From UBA1231 sp045652765 (GTDB taxonomy: Bacteria; Bacillota_I; Bacilli_A; ML615J-28; CAG-313): DNA of 64,000 nucleotides. The DNA is taken from NCBI GenBank assembly GCA_045652765.1, contig JAZOLG010000051.1, forward strand, positions 11,272-75,271, written 5' to 3'. The position numbers were made by a program, and so were the translations under genes. Of this stretch, positions 1-7,744 are shown in pieces (the stretch's first letter is position 1; every line of letters starts with the position of its first letter). The notes below the pieces were generated by a model. It was not told where the DNA came from and searched no databases. It saw only the letters and a program-made list of their open reading frames with translations.

Positions 1-2
1 CA

Positions 3-305
3 AATATTCAAAAAGACTTTTATCTAATAAAGTGGTTAAAATTACTTTTTACTAACCGAACAGTTTTTATTAATGTATTTGGTAATATTTTAATATTTTT
101 ACCATTAGGTTTTATTTTAAAATGTTTATTAAAAAATATCTATTTAGTTTTATTGTTTGTCTTATTAATAATTATAATATTAGAGTTTATTCAATTTAAA
201 ACATTATTAGGTATTTTTGATATTGTAGATATAATCCTAAATTATGTGGGTGCATTAATTGGAATAATAGGAGAAAGGAGGGCGTATGAACGAAGAACAA
301 AATAA
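3..305 (+). CDS. VanZ-like family membrane protein, C-terminal part (5' end outside window)
   Basis: An open frame runs from the left edge in frame 3 to TAA at 303-305. The visible ~100 residues carry the pattern of VanZ-like proteins: an N-x-F-G-N-I-L-I-F-L-P-L-G-F block, a hydrophobic helix ending in LEFIQ, then FDIVDIILNYVGALIG. VanZ homologues are small multi-helix membrane proteins; the vancomycin-cluster member affects teicoplanin resistance, but most family members have no defined role. The last 20 bases overlap the next gene, whose ribosome site (aaaggagg) lies inside this one, so the two are probably co-translated. The identification is by motif pattern only and the N-terminus is not visible. 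Confidence 0.7.
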   Translation, partial: NIQKDFYLIKWLKLLFTNRTVFINVFGNILIFLPLGFILKCLLKNIYLVLLFVLLIIIILEFIQFKTLLGIFDIVDIILNYVGALIGIIGERRAYERRTK

Positions 306-816
306 AAACCAGGAAAGTGTAGATTCAAATGAAGAGCAAACTAATCAGATTCCAGTATTTGATTCAGAAGATTTTTTGAAAGTATTGGAACATATTGAAA
401 AAGAACTTAAAAATGAAAAAGTTTTTCGTACTAGCTATTGGTGGTATATTAGTTTGTTTATTCAACTTATGTTTTATTATGGCATAGGCATAAGTTTATT
501 AACTTTATTTCAACCTTTTAAGCTTGCGAATAATTATATTGTATATATATATTTGGGTCTTTCTACTCTACTTTGCGGTTGTGTTAAGGTTTATACGCAT
601 ATATCCAATAAGCCTATAATTAAAATGATTGATAGTTATATTAATTATGGAATATCTTTAATTTTAAGCGTTGTAGCCGCAAGATATCTTCCAGGTATAT
701 TAGATATTGATTATGTACTCTTAATTATATATATATTAGTAATGCTTGTTTTTAGCGAGAATATTGCAAGATTTGTAAAAAAATTCATTCGAGGTAGTTA
801 TGAAAAAATTAAGTAA
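286..816 (+). CDS. Hypothetical multi-pass membrane protein
   Basis: 176 residues. The N-terminal ~45 residues are polar and acidic (rich in Glu, Asn, Gln), then come four probable transmembrane helices: around residues 55-75, 85-105, 120-135 and 140-158, and a basic tail. Strong ribosome site aaaggagg about 7 bases upstream. It overlaps the VanZ-like gene by 20 bases and the lgt fusion gene by 17, so the three are likely one transcription unit. I do not recognise a family; the position beside lgt suggests a membrane or envelope role, but that is inference from neighbourhood only. Confidence 0.6.
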   Translation: MNEEQNKNQESVDSNEEQTNQIPVFDSEDFLKVLEHIEKELKNEKVFRTSYWWYISLFIQLMFYYGIGISLLTLFQPFKLANNYIVYIYLGLSTLLCGCVKVYTHISNKPIIKMIDSYINYGISLILSVVAARYLPGILDIDYVLLIIYILVMLVFSENIARFVKKFIRGSYEKIK

Positions 817-2581
817 AAAACAAACTATGTTATGCGGCATATTGTTAGTGGCCGTTTTATTAGTGGTTTATATAATATGCTCTTTGTTATATAAATACCC
901 ATATATCGATCACCTAAAACCTACTATTTTAGATCCATATATATTCGAAATGAAAAATTTTGAAATTCGTTGGTATGCTATTTGTGTAGTTGGTGGTGCA
1001 TGTTTAGTAGCATTATATGGTTATTATGGTTTTGGTAAAAAAGTTGGTTTGGACTCAGATACAACTTTGACCGGTGTTACTATTGGTATTGTATCTGGTG
1101 TTTTAGGCGCTAGAATATATTATGTAATCTTTGAACATGAAATGATTTCATTTGATAATGGAATTATTAGAGGATTGATTGATATTATTAATCCTGCAGG
1201 TGGTGGTCTAGCAATTCATGGTGGTATATACGCGGCCGCAATCTTTGTAGGTATTTATTGTATAGTTAAAAAAATAAAATTTTTAGAATTAATTGAAATT
1301 GTTTTACCACTTTTAATGCTTGGTCAAGTGATTGGAAGATGGGGAAATTTCTTCAATCAAGAAGCATATGGTCCGCTTGTTAATGGTTATCCAGGTCATG
1401 CTTTAACAGCAAGTGAACTGATTGCTCAAAGGGAAACATTAAGACACTTATTAGTTCCTAATTTTGTTATCGATCAAATGTATTTAACTAGTAAAGTTGC
1501 AATCGATGGTGGATATGCATATGTAACTGGTTATTATCATCCTACTTTCTTTTATGAGTCTGTAGCTAATTTCTTTGGAGCTTTTACTTATATTTTTATT
1601 AGAAAACACTCTAAAAAAGTTTATGTAGGTGATGGTATTTGTTTTTATTTAACATGGTACGGATTTGTTCGCTTCTTTATCGAACTATTACGTCAAGATC
1701 CACTTATTTTAAGATTATTTGGTATTGATTTCAAGGTTGCAATTTTAACATCTATTTTATTCTTTGTTGCCGGTATTACATTATTTATTTTAAGAAGAGT
1801 ATTTAAATTCTATTTAGTATCAACTAGGGAATTTTATTATGAAGGTGGCGTAATTTGGAAAGATGGTTATAGTGGACCAGTAGTCGAAAAAGCCAAAGAA
1901 GAAGCAGAGAAAAAATATAATGATGTAGTAATATTTGATTGTGATGGTACACTTCTTGATACTTATGGTTTGATAATGTATATTACACGTAAAGTTTTAG
2001 AAGAGAAGTTTCCTGAACGAACATTTTCTGAAGAAGAAGTTCATGCATTCTTTGGACCATTACTTGATGAGTCTTTCGCAAAATATGCAAGAAATGAAGA
2101 AGAACTACAAGATTGTATAAACTTATATCGCAAATATAATGTTGAATATCACCCTGATTATGTTCACGCATATGATGGAATTAAAGAGTTATTAGAAAAT
2201 TTAAGAATGCTTGGTTTTAAATCTGTAATTGTTTCTAATAAAATTACAAAGGCCGTTAAAATGGGCTTGAAAATAGCTGGTATTGATAAGTATATTGACG
2301 AAATTTATGGGGCAGAATTGTTAGCACGTCCTAAACCAGATCCAGATGGAATAATGCAAGTTATTAATAAATATCAACTTGATAAAGTATTATTTGTAGG
2401 TGATACAGCATTTGACATTGAATGTGGAAAAAATGTTAAAGAACTTCATCCAAATTTAAGAACAGTTGGTGTTACTTGGTGTCAAACATCACGTCAAGAG
2501 TTCGAACAATTAGGTGCTGATTATGTTGTTGATCAAGCACATGAAATATTGGAAGTGTTAGATAAATATGCAAAATTATAA
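800..2581 (+). CDS. lgt: Fusion of prolipoprotein diacylglyceryl transferase (Lgt) and PpaX-like HAD phosphatase
   Basis: 593 residues, about twice the usual Lgt length. Residues ~15-345 are Lgt: multi-pass membrane protein with the HGG motif at 140-142 and the family signature GRWGNFFNQEAYG at 179-191. Lgt moves diacylglycerol from phosphatidylglycerol to the lipobox Cys of prolipoproteins, and many lipoproteins occur in this window. From ~375 there is a cytosolic HAD hydrolase with DCDGT nucleophile motif (Asp380, Asp382), VSNK, KPDPDG and GDTAFDI. In Bacillus the gene after lgt is ppaX, a HAD pyrophosphatase that removes PPi made by HPr kinase/phosphorylase, so the second half is best read as PpaX joined to Lgt. 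There is no stop or frameshift between the halves. The gene overlaps both neighbours. The Lgt part is certain; the PpaX substrate is inferred from synteny. Confidence 0.9.
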   Translation: MKKLSKKQTMLCGILLVAVLLVVYIICSLLYKYPYIDHLKPTILDPYIFEMKNFEIRWYAICVVGGACLVALYGYYGFGKKVGLDSDTTLTGVTIGIVSGVLGARIYYVIFEHEMISFDNGIIRGLIDIINPAGGGLAIHGGIYAAAIFVGIYCIVKKIKFLELIEIVLPLLMLGQVIGRWGNFFNQEAYGPLVNGYPGHALTASELIAQRETLRHLLVPNFVIDQMYLTSKVAIDGGYAYVTGYYHPTFFYESVANFFGAFTYIFIRKHSKKVYVGDGICFYLTWYGFVRFFIELLRQDPLILRLFGIDFKVAILTSILFFVAGITLFILRRVFKFYLVSTREFYYEGGVIWKDGYSGPVVEKAKEEAEKKYNDVVIFDCDGTLLDTYGLIMYITRKVLEEKFPERTFSEEEVHAFFGPLLDESFAKYARNEEELQDCINLYRKYNVEYHPDYVHAYDGIKELLENLRMLGFKSVIVSNKITKAVKMGLKIAGIDKYIDEIYGAELLARPKPDPDGIMQVINKYQLDKVLFVGDTAFDIECGKNVKELHPNLRTVGVTWCQTSRQEFEQLGADYVVDQAHEILEVLDKYAKL

Positions 2582-3437
2582 TGTAATTATAATTGGTGCA
2601 GGTCCAGCAGGTATGGCTACAGCCCTTTATCTTGGACGTTCCAATTTAAAAACTTTGTTAATAGAAAAATCTACACCTGGTGGTAGAATGTTACAAGCAA
2701 CAGAAATCGCTAATTTTTCTGGTGTTTTGACTGATAGCGGAATGAATATTGCGGTTAAAATGTTTTCTCAAATAGATTTTAATAATGTTGTATTTGTACA
2801 AGAAGAAGTTTTAGAAGTTACAAAAGATGAACAAATTAAAGTAAAAACTAATTTAAATGAATATACTTGTGATAAATTAGTTATTGCAACTGGGTTTGTT
2901 AATAAGCCACTTAATGTTATAAATGAAGATAAGTTTGTTGGCCGTGGAATAAGCTTTTGTGCATTATGTGACGCAGCTTTAACTAAAGATAAAGATGTTT
3001 TAATGTATGCATCTACATTAAAATCACTTGAAGAAGCAAGTTATCTTGCGACGATCGCTAAAAAAGTATATATTATTTGTAACGAAAAACTTTTAAACTT
3101 TATAACTCTTAAAGATAATATGGAAGTATTATCGAATGCATCAATTGTATCGTTTAATGGAATGTTTAAATTAACGTCTGTTACAATTAAACAAAATGAT
3201 GTAGAATCTACACTACCTGTTGATTTTGCTTTTATTTATAATGGTTATACTCCAAGTAGTAAATTTATTAAAAACCAAGATTTTACCGATAAAATTGGAC
3301 AAATAATTGTTAATGAAAACTATGAAACAAAAATAAAAAATATTTATGCCATTGGAGATATAATTAATCGACCAGTTAAGCAAGTCGCTACTGCAGTTGG
3401 TGATGGATCATTTGTTGGAAGTATTTTAGTAAAATAG
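2568..3437 (+). CDS. trxB: Thioredoxin reductase-like flavoprotein lacking a clear NADPH site
   Basis: 289 residues, slightly shorter than typical TrxB (~310). FAD-binding GAGPAG at residues 10-15, redox-active CALC at 131-134 followed by Asp, and the C-terminal FAD motif GD near AIGDI are all present. The NADPH domain is degenerate: where TrxB has GGGxSAxEEA this protein reads ASTLKSLEEA (148-157), and the HRR phosphate-binding triplet is replaced by CNE. Ferredoxin-type and other NADPH-independent thioredoxin reductases are known to lack these motifs, so the electron donor here may not be NADPH. Starts inside the end of the lgt fusion gene (14-base overlap), followed by whiA 9 bases later; the trxB-to-whiA order matches many Bacillota, but rapZ and yvcK that usually lie between are missing. 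Confidence 0.85.
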   Translation: MQNYNVIIIGAGPAGMATALYLGRSNLKTLLIEKSTPGGRMLQATEIANFSGVLTDSGMNIAVKMFSQIDFNNVVFVQEEVLEVTKDEQIKVKTNLNEYTCDKLVIATGFVNKPLNVINEDKFVGRGISFCALCDAALTKDKDVLMYASTLKSLEEASYLATIAKKVYIICNEKLLNFITLKDNMEVLSNASIVSFNGMFKLTSVTIKQNDVESTLPVDFAFIYNGYTPSSKFIKNQDFTDKIGQIIVNENYETKIKNIYAIGDIINRPVKQVATAVGDGSFVGSILVK

Positions 3438-3446
3438 GAGGATAAA

Positions 3447-4400
3447 ATGTCTTTTGCATCAGAAGTAAAAAAAGAATTGTTATCGCTTGAAGTAGAATCC
3501 TGCTGCAAAGACGCAATAGTTGCTGGAATCCTTCAAGGAAATAGTGAAATTGTCCTTGCTAACTTAAATGTTAAAGTGTTAGTAAAAAGTCCTCTTTCGG
3601 GAGTTTTACGATATATTTCACCAGTTTTAAAAAAGAAATACGAAGTATCCACTCAAATTAGTTATTTAGAAAAAACTAATATTAATAAAAATAGAATTTA
3701 CTGTTTAGAAATATTAGATAAAGCTAAAGAAATAGTTGATGATTATCATTTGTTTCCATTTGATACAATAACATTTAATGATAAATTACTAACAAATGAT
3801 TGTTGTAAAATAGCATTTGTAAGGGGACTATTTATTTCTAAAGGATCAATTAGTGATCCTAGAAAAAGTAACTATCATTTAGAAATAGTTTTTAAAAAAC
3901 CAGAAATAGCAGTCATGGTTCAACAAATTGTTGGCGAATTTGGTATACCAATGACTTTAACAGCTAGACGTAATCAAAGCATGCTTTATATTAAAAAATC
4001 TGAATTAATTAGTGAATTCTTGGCATTTTTAGGAGCTAATTCGGGTGTATTACAATTTGAGGATTTAAGAATCATGCGTGATCTTCAAAATTCAGTAAAT
4101 CGTGTTATGAATTGTGATATCGCTAATTCACAAAAATCTTTACAATATTGTGGAGAACAAATTGAAGCAATTAATTATCTAAAGGAAAAAGGACTCTACA
4201 ATAAATTAACATTAAGATTGCAAGACGCAATAAGATTAAGAGAAGAATATCCCGACGCAACATTATCTGAACTTAGTGATTATTCCAGTAATATTATAGG
4301 TAAACATTTATCCAAATCAGGTATTAGTCATTGTTTAAGAGAAATAATGAAAATATATGATGGATATAAAAATTACAAAAAAGACAAGCTAGATAATTAG
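3447..4400 (+). CDS. whiA: DNA-binding regulator WhiA
   Basis: 317 residues, normal for Bacillota WhiA. The N-terminus SFASEVKKEL is the typical opening; a LAGLIDADG-like homing-endonuclease fold without catalytic function occupies roughly residues 10-200, and a helix-turn-helix domain with LGANSGVLQFEDLRIMRDL and the NxxNCDIAN motif fills the rest. WhiA binds DNA and affects cell division and chromosome segregation in Bacillus and sporulation in Streptomyces. Clear AGGAGG ribosome site. The stop codon lies inside the terminator hairpin that ends this operon. Confidence 0.93.
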   Translation: MSFASEVKKELLSLEVESCCKDAIVAGILQGNSEIVLANLNVKVLVKSPLSGVLRYISPVLKKKYEVSTQISYLEKTNINKNRIYCLEILDKAKEIVDDYHLFPFDTITFNDKLLTNDCCKIAFVRGLFISKGSISDPRKSNYHLEIVFKKPEIAVMVQQIVGEFGIPMTLTARRNQSMLYIKKSELISEFLAFLGANSGVLQFEDLRIMRDLQNSVNRVMNCDIANSQKSLQYCGEQIEAINYLKEKGLYNKLTLRLQDAIRLREEYPDATLSELSDYSSNIIGKHLSKSGISHCLREIMKIYDGYKNYKKDKLDN

Positions 4401-4410
4401 CTTGTCTTTT
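4381..4410. terminator. Bidirectional intrinsic terminator after whiA
   Basis: Perfect 11-bp stem (4381-4391 with 4398-4408), 6-base loop, followed by TTTT; the other strand also ends in a T-rich run. It overlaps the whiA stop codon and abuts the stop of the convergent DUF378 gene, so it probably serves both. Confidence 0.85.
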
Positions 4411-4615
4411 AATATGCTTCTTTTAAATCAAAAAGCTCAGATACAATTAAGTATACCCCCGAAATACCTACAAGTGAATAAATAATTCGAGATATTGTAA
4501 CGGATAAATTGTCAAAAATAAAACTTACTAAATTGAAGTTAAACAATCCGACAAGTAACCAGTTAATTGCACCTATAATTACCAAAGTTTTACAAATTCT
4601 TCTAATTAAAGTCAT
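4409..4615 (-). CDS. DUF378 family small membrane protein
   Basis: 68 residues with two transmembrane helices. The pattern IGAINWLLVGLFNFNLV followed by a short linker and SRIIYSLVGISGVYLI is characteristic of DUF378 (YuzA-type) proteins, whose function is unknown. Good ribosome site (AGGAGGC) 5-10 bases before the start on the minus strand. It stands alone, converging on whiA and diverging from the lipoprotein gene at 4710. Confidence 0.8.
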   Translation of the reverse strand: MTLIRRICKTLVIIGAINWLLVGLFNFNLVSFIFDNLSVTISRIIYSLVGISGVYLIVSELFDLKEAY

Positions 4616-4709
4616 ATATGCCTCCTATAATAATATTATTAGTAAATATATATTTTTTATGCATAAATTTATTTAAAAAAACATATAGTTTACTGATTGA
4701 GGTGACAAA

Positions 4710-5702
4710 GTGTTTAAAAAACAAATTTTATTAATTTTATTGTTGTTTTGTATATTGTTAATTACCGGTTGTAAAGATAGTCCTAAAAAAATTAAAGATT
4801 TTCCAGAAATTGTAAATAATTTAGAAAGTTATAAAGTTACAGGAAAACTTTATTCAATGTTTCCAACAGGAACTAAAGAAAGTTTAATAACAGTTTATTA
4901 TCAAAAGCCTGAAAAATACCGCGTAGAAATTGATAACTCAACTAATGGAGATAAGCAAATAATTTTAAAAAATAACGAAGATGTTCATATTTTATTGCCT
5001 TCTGTAAATAAGAGTTTCAAGTTAAGAAGTGGATGGCCTATTAATTCTTCATATCCATATCTATTACAATCACTTACTAAAGATTATGTCAATGATGATA
5101 ATAAACTAATTACAAAAGAAGATAAAACTACATCAGTAGAAATGAAAACCAAAATGTTTGATAATGCTGCTGTATCAAAAGAAAAAGTTATTTTTAATAA
5201 TGAAACAGGATTACCAGAAGAAGTACAAGTCTTTGATGAAATGAACAATTTAGTTTCTAGATTTGTATATATGAAGATAGAAGAAAATATAAAACTAGAT
5301 GAAACTTTATTTATAAAAAATGAAACAATGACTTCAAGTTTTGAAACATATGGAACAATTGAATATCAAAGAGAAAAAACATATCCCACATATTACCCAC
5401 TAGATACGACTTTATCGCAGGAAAAAGTAATTGTTAATAATAATGAAAGAACATACATAATGACTTTTAATGGTGATACTAATTATACTATTATTGAACA
5501 AGAAGTAATTAAAAAAGAACTTGAAACAATTCAATATGTAGATGGTGATATATATATATTAGGTGATGCAGCAGCGATTTTAAGCAACTCAATAATAACT
5601 TTTTTTCAAAGTGGAATGGAATACACAGTTGCATCTAATGATGTAAAAACATTAGAGATGTTAAAGATGGCTTATTCATTAATTACATATCAAGAAAAAT
5701 AA
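4710..5702 (+). CDS. Lipoprotein, LolA/GerS-like fold (putative)
   Basis: 330 residues starting with GTG (preceded by gaggtga). Lipoprotein signal peptide with lipobox ITGC (Cys ~21). The body shows the pattern of LolA/GerS-like lipoproteins: a short helix ending in LESYKVTGKL, repeated long beta strands such as KESLITVYYQKPEKYRVEI and EDVHILLPSVNKSFKLRSGWPIN, a break, then a second sheet segment. Such proteins are thought to bind lipids or lipid anchors; GerS in Clostridioides acts on cortex-modifying enzymes. The substrate here is unknown. Probably monocistronic, ending in two tandem terminators. Confidence 0.65.
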   Translation: MFKKQILLILLLFCILLITGCKDSPKKIKDFPEIVNNLESYKVTGKLYSMFPTGTKESLITVYYQKPEKYRVEIDNSTNGDKQIILKNNEDVHILLPSVNKSFKLRSGWPINSSYPYLLQSLTKDYVNDDNKLITKEDKTTSVEMKTKMFDNAAVSKEKVIFNNETGLPEEVQVFDEMNNLVSRFVYMKIEENIKLDETLFIKNETMTSSFETYGTIEYQREKTYPTYYPLDTTLSQEKVIVNNNERTYIMTFNGDTNYTIIEQEVIKKELETIQYVDGDIYILGDAAAILSNSIITFFQSGMEYTVASNDVKTLEMLKMAYSLITYQEK

Positions 5703-5703
5703 A

Positions 5704-5763
5704 GGTTAGGAAACTCCTAACCTATTTTCAGAAATTTGGTTAGGAAACTCCTAACCTATTTTC
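5704..5763 (+). terminator. Two tandem copies of one terminator hairpin
   Basis: An identical 26-base unit occurs twice at a 34-base offset (5704-5729 and 5738-5763). Each holds an 8-bp stem GGTTAGGA/TCCTAACC with a 3-base loop followed by TATTTT. The duplication gives the lipoprotein gene a double terminator directly ahead of the next promoter. Confidence 0.85.
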
Positions 5764-5792
5764 TTGATATTATGAACGAATTATGTTATAAT
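5764..5792 (+). promoter_or_regulatory. Sigma-A type promoter for the thioredoxin-like pair
   Basis: TTGATA at 5764-5769, 17-base spacer, TATAAT at 5787-5792. It begins directly after the second terminator copy and lies 23 bases before the next start codon. Confidence 0.75.
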
Positions 5793-5814
5793 TATTCTAA
5801 GTTGGTGAACAATA

Positions 5815-6264
5815 ATGAAAACAGTTAAAATAATTTTATTTTTAATAATAATGCCACTTTTATTTATGACATTAACTAGTTGTAAGGTTGAAGATTACGA
5901 GGATATGAAACATATATATCATGAAGAAATCTTAACTCAAAAAGAAACAGAATATTATGTATATGTTTACCGATACAACTGTGCAGTATGTGAAAGAATT
6001 AAAGAAGATGTTATATATTATTATAATAATTATAAAAAACATGATTTACCAAGACTTTATGTGTTAAATAAAGGTGATACAGAAAAAAATCAAGGTATTA
6101 ATTCGGATGTAGAGAAAGAAATTGATTTTTTATGGACGCGAGACTATCGTGACATTCAAACTGCTTACTCACCATGCCTAATAAAGGTTCGTGATGGACA
6201 AGTTGTTGCCGCATACGATATGAAAACACAAATATTAGAAAAGTTAACAATTGAAGACAAATAA
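5815..6264 (+). CDS. Thioredoxin-fold lipoprotein with CxxC
   Basis: 149 residues. Lipoprotein signal with lipobox LTSC (Cys23). A short acidic linker leads to a strand YYVYVYRYNC, the redox motif CAVC at residues 56-59, and later SPCLIKV, which fits the cis-Pro loop of the thioredoxin fold although Pro-Cys order differs from the usual T-P. It is likely an extracellular, membrane-anchored thiol oxidoreductase or a bacteriocin-accessory-like (PedC/BrcD) protein. The neighbour at 6276 has the same overall plan without the CxxC, 11 bases downstream, so they probably act together. Confidence 0.65.
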   Translation: MKTVKIILFLIIMPLLFMTLTSCKVEDYEDMKHIYHEEILTQKETEYYVYVYRYNCAVCERIKEDVIYYYNNYKKHDLPRLYVLNKGDTEKNQGINSDVEKEIDFLWTRDYRDIQTAYSPCLIKVRDGQVVAAYDMKTQILEKLTIEDK

Positions 6265-6275
6265 AGGAGTATCCC

Positions 6276-6794
6276 ATGAAAACAAATCAAGTAGAAAATA
6301 AAGTAACTAAATTGACATATTTTTATGTATTTAGTTTTGTTGCTATTTTTGTAGCATTAGTTTTATTTTTAGCATTATATTTTATTAAACCTTTTGCTTA
6401 TAAGAAAATTGAAGATTTACCACAAATTGAAGCATCTGAAGTTGCTACTAAACATATCAATGAAGCTGGTACTCAAACATCTTATTATGTATTAATTTAC
6501 AATAAAAACAATCCTGTAAATGAATTAATTGAAGAAACTGTTTTAGAATATGCAAATCTAGTACGTAAACAAGATAAAGATGGTAAATTAGCTAAAATTT
6601 ATTTATTAGAATATACTGCCGAAAATGAAACACTTATTAAAGCATTAGACTCAAAAATTGTTAATATAGATACATGCCCAGTTTTAGTAAAAATTTCTAA
6701 TCAAAAAGTTGCTAGTGGTGGATTAGATTTGACAGTATCTGATATTAATGATTGTCTTGGTGATTTAATCTACGATAATACAAAAGAAAAATAA
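6276..6794 (+). CDS. Membrane-anchored thioredoxin-like paralogue without CxxC
   Basis: 172 residues. One transmembrane helix near residues 15-40 instead of a lipobox, then an extracellular domain. Its strand YYVLIYNKNNPVNELIEETV aligns with the YYVYVYRYNCAVCERIKEDV stretch of the preceding gene, with both motif Cys replaced by Asn and Val, and DTCPVLVKI aligns with its cis-Pro loop. The fold is therefore probably kept while the redox centre is lost. The gene pair shares a promoter at 5764 and ends at a terminator 6794-6816. Function unknown. Confidence 0.6.
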   Translation: MKTNQVENKVTKLTYFYVFSFVAIFVALVLFLALYFIKPFAYKKIEDLPQIEASEVATKHINEAGTQTSYYVLIYNKNNPVNELIEETVLEYANLVRKQDKDGKLAKIYLLEYTAENETLIKALDSKIVNIDTCPVLVKISNQKVASGGLDLTVSDINDCLGDLIYDNTKEK

Positions 6795-6816
6795 ACCTGC
6801 AATGCAGGTTTTTTTA
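6794..6816 (+). terminator. Intrinsic terminator
   Basis: Stem AACCTG/CAGGTT (6794-6799 with 6805-6810) with a 5-base loop and a run of seven T. It begins at the last base of the preceding stop codon. Confidence 0.8.
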
Positions 6817-7158
6817 TTTATCGATACACTCAAATGTTTTACACATAGATTCATGATGTGGTTTAGCACCTGGTCTATTGTGTGTTTCTTTTATTTCAAT
6901 CTTATCAGCATGGCATTCAGAATCTTTTTGAAATACACAGTTTTCTACATCACAATAAACATTTGTCTCACGTTTTGGATATTCTTCTAAATCACCAATT
7001 TCGAAAAAAAAGTTAGAATGATTTTTTGGCACGTAACTTCGGCACAATGTTTCTGATTTTGAAAAAGAATGTGGTCCATCAACACTAATTGCTTTTCTTG
7101 AACACAGTGATCCACAATTATAATGACATTTAGTTACATCACAATTTAGTTTTGGCAT
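6814..7158 (-). CDS. DUF1540 cysteine-rich protein
   Basis: 114 residues starting at the ATG at 7158 rather than the longer frame to 7242, because aggagg lies 8 bases upstream of 7158 and the extra 28 residues are hydrophobic and unlike the family. Two DUF1540 modules are visible: residues ~5-40 (NCDVTKCHYNCGSLCSRKAI) and ~65-110 (YCDVENCVFQKDSECHADKI ... CKTF). The spaced Cys suggest metal binding. DUF1540 proteins are common in spore-forming and related Bacillota; their role is not established. The gene lies opposite to its neighbours. Confidence 0.85.
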   Translation of the reverse strand: MPKLNCDVTKCHYNCGSLCSRKAISVDGPHSFSKSETLCRSYVPKNHSNFFFEIGDLEEYPKRETNVYCDVENCVFQKDSECHADKIEIKETHNRPGAKPHHESMCKTFECIDK

Positions 7159-7235
7159 ATTAATTCCTCCTATATTTGCTATTTTTATTATATCCAATAT
7201 TTGCAAGCTTATACAAAAATAAAAAACTATATTAG

Positions 7236-7264
7236 TTGACAATTTAATAAAAATAGTGTAGAAT
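7236..7264 (+). promoter_or_regulatory. Promoter of the tRNA-Ser/tRNA-Glu unit
   Basis: TTGACA at 7236-7241, 17-base spacer, TAGAAT at 7259-7264, 11 bases before the mature tRNA-Ser end. Confidence 0.8.
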
Positions 7265-7275
7265 AATAAGGCAAT

Positions 7276-7366
7276 GGAGTAGTACTCAAGAGGCTGAAGA
7301 GGTGCCCCTGCTAAGGGTATAGGTCGGGAAACTGGCGCAAGGGTTCAAATCCCTTCTACTCCGCCA
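7276..7366 (+). tRNA. tRNA-Ser (anticodon GCT), CCA encoded
   Basis: Acceptor stem GGAGTAG pairs with CTACTCC; the long variable arm typical of serine tRNA is present; the anticodon loop in the CCCCTGCTAAGGG hairpin reads GCT, decoding AGC/AGU. T arm GGGTTCAAATCCC. CCA is encoded at 7364-7366. Confidence 0.95.
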
Positions 7367-7369
7367 ATT

Positions 7370-7446
7370 GGTCCGTTGGAGAAGCGGCTTAACTCACATG
7401 CCTTTCACGCATGCATTCACGGGTTCGAATCCCGTACGGATCACCA
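7370..7446 (+). tRNA. tRNA-Glu (anticodon TTC), CCA encoded
   Basis: Acceptor GGTCCGT pairs with ACGGATC (one G-T pair); anticodon stem CATGC/GCATG encloses loop CTTTCAC with anticodon TTC; T arm CGGGTTCGAATCCCG; CCA encoded at 7444-7446. It lies 3 bases after tRNA-Ser, so both come from one transcript. Confidence 0.95.
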
Positions 7447-7452
7447 TTTTAT

Positions 7453-7744
7453 GAAATCTGTAAGTCTTCTGATTGAAGGCTTATTTTTTTAATTATATAG
7501 GCTATTTTGCTTGAAATATAGTGAAATAGTCTATTTTTTATACATTTATGAAATATTTAGATTTAAAGACTAATAGTTGTATTTACAACTATTGGAGACT
7601 GACCACGGACTCGAACCATTAACTTACGGGATTCAAATTTTAGGTTCTGATGGGACTCGAACCTAAAAGAGATAATGGTGGAAATTAAATTAGCTTTAGT
7701 GTATAATATAAGTGAAAGATAAATTAGAATTTGTTGGTGAGATA
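7453..7744. repeat. Diverged direct repeat, copy 1 (terminator, antisense tRNA-like debris, promoter)
   Basis: This spacer and 8990-9256 share the same order of elements with many identical blocks: gaaatct plus a hairpin and T run, a stretch ending tttttatacatttatgaaa, atttagatttaaa, a small inverted repeat around AACTATT, GGAGACTGA, CGAACCATTAAC, TACGGGA, GAACCTA, GAGATAATG, a TATAAT box, and AGAATTTGT just before the next start codon. On the minus strand the middle reads as T-arm-like pieces (GGTTCGAGTCC twice, then CAGTCTCCA), which look like decayed tRNA 3' ends. No gene is visible in it. A TATAAT at 7702-7707 should drive the acetyltransferase gene. Confidence 0.75.
7462..7490 (+). terminator. 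Terminator of the tRNA operon
   Basis: 8-bp stem AAGTCTTC/GAAGGCTT (one G-T pair), 5-base loop, followed by A and seven T. A weaker version of the same element recurs at 9002-9030 in repeat copy 2. Confidence 0.8.

Noticed and set aside
5704..5763. CRISPR-like short repeats
   Set aside because: Only two units, each a hairpin with a T run; this is a duplicated terminator. No cas genes or other arrays are visible in the window.
7159..7242. Longer start for the DUF1540 protein
   Set aside because: The extension is hydrophobic and unlike the family, and aggagg sits just before the ATG at 7158.
7580..7670. Functional tRNA gene on the minus strand
   Set aside because: Only T-arm-like pieces are present; T-stem pairing is broken and no acceptor or anticodon stem can be completed.
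7712..7744. GTG start for the acetyltransferase
   Set aside because: It lies at the expected transcription start of the TATAAT at 7702-7707 and has no ribosome site; the ATG at 7745 has ggtgag upstream.
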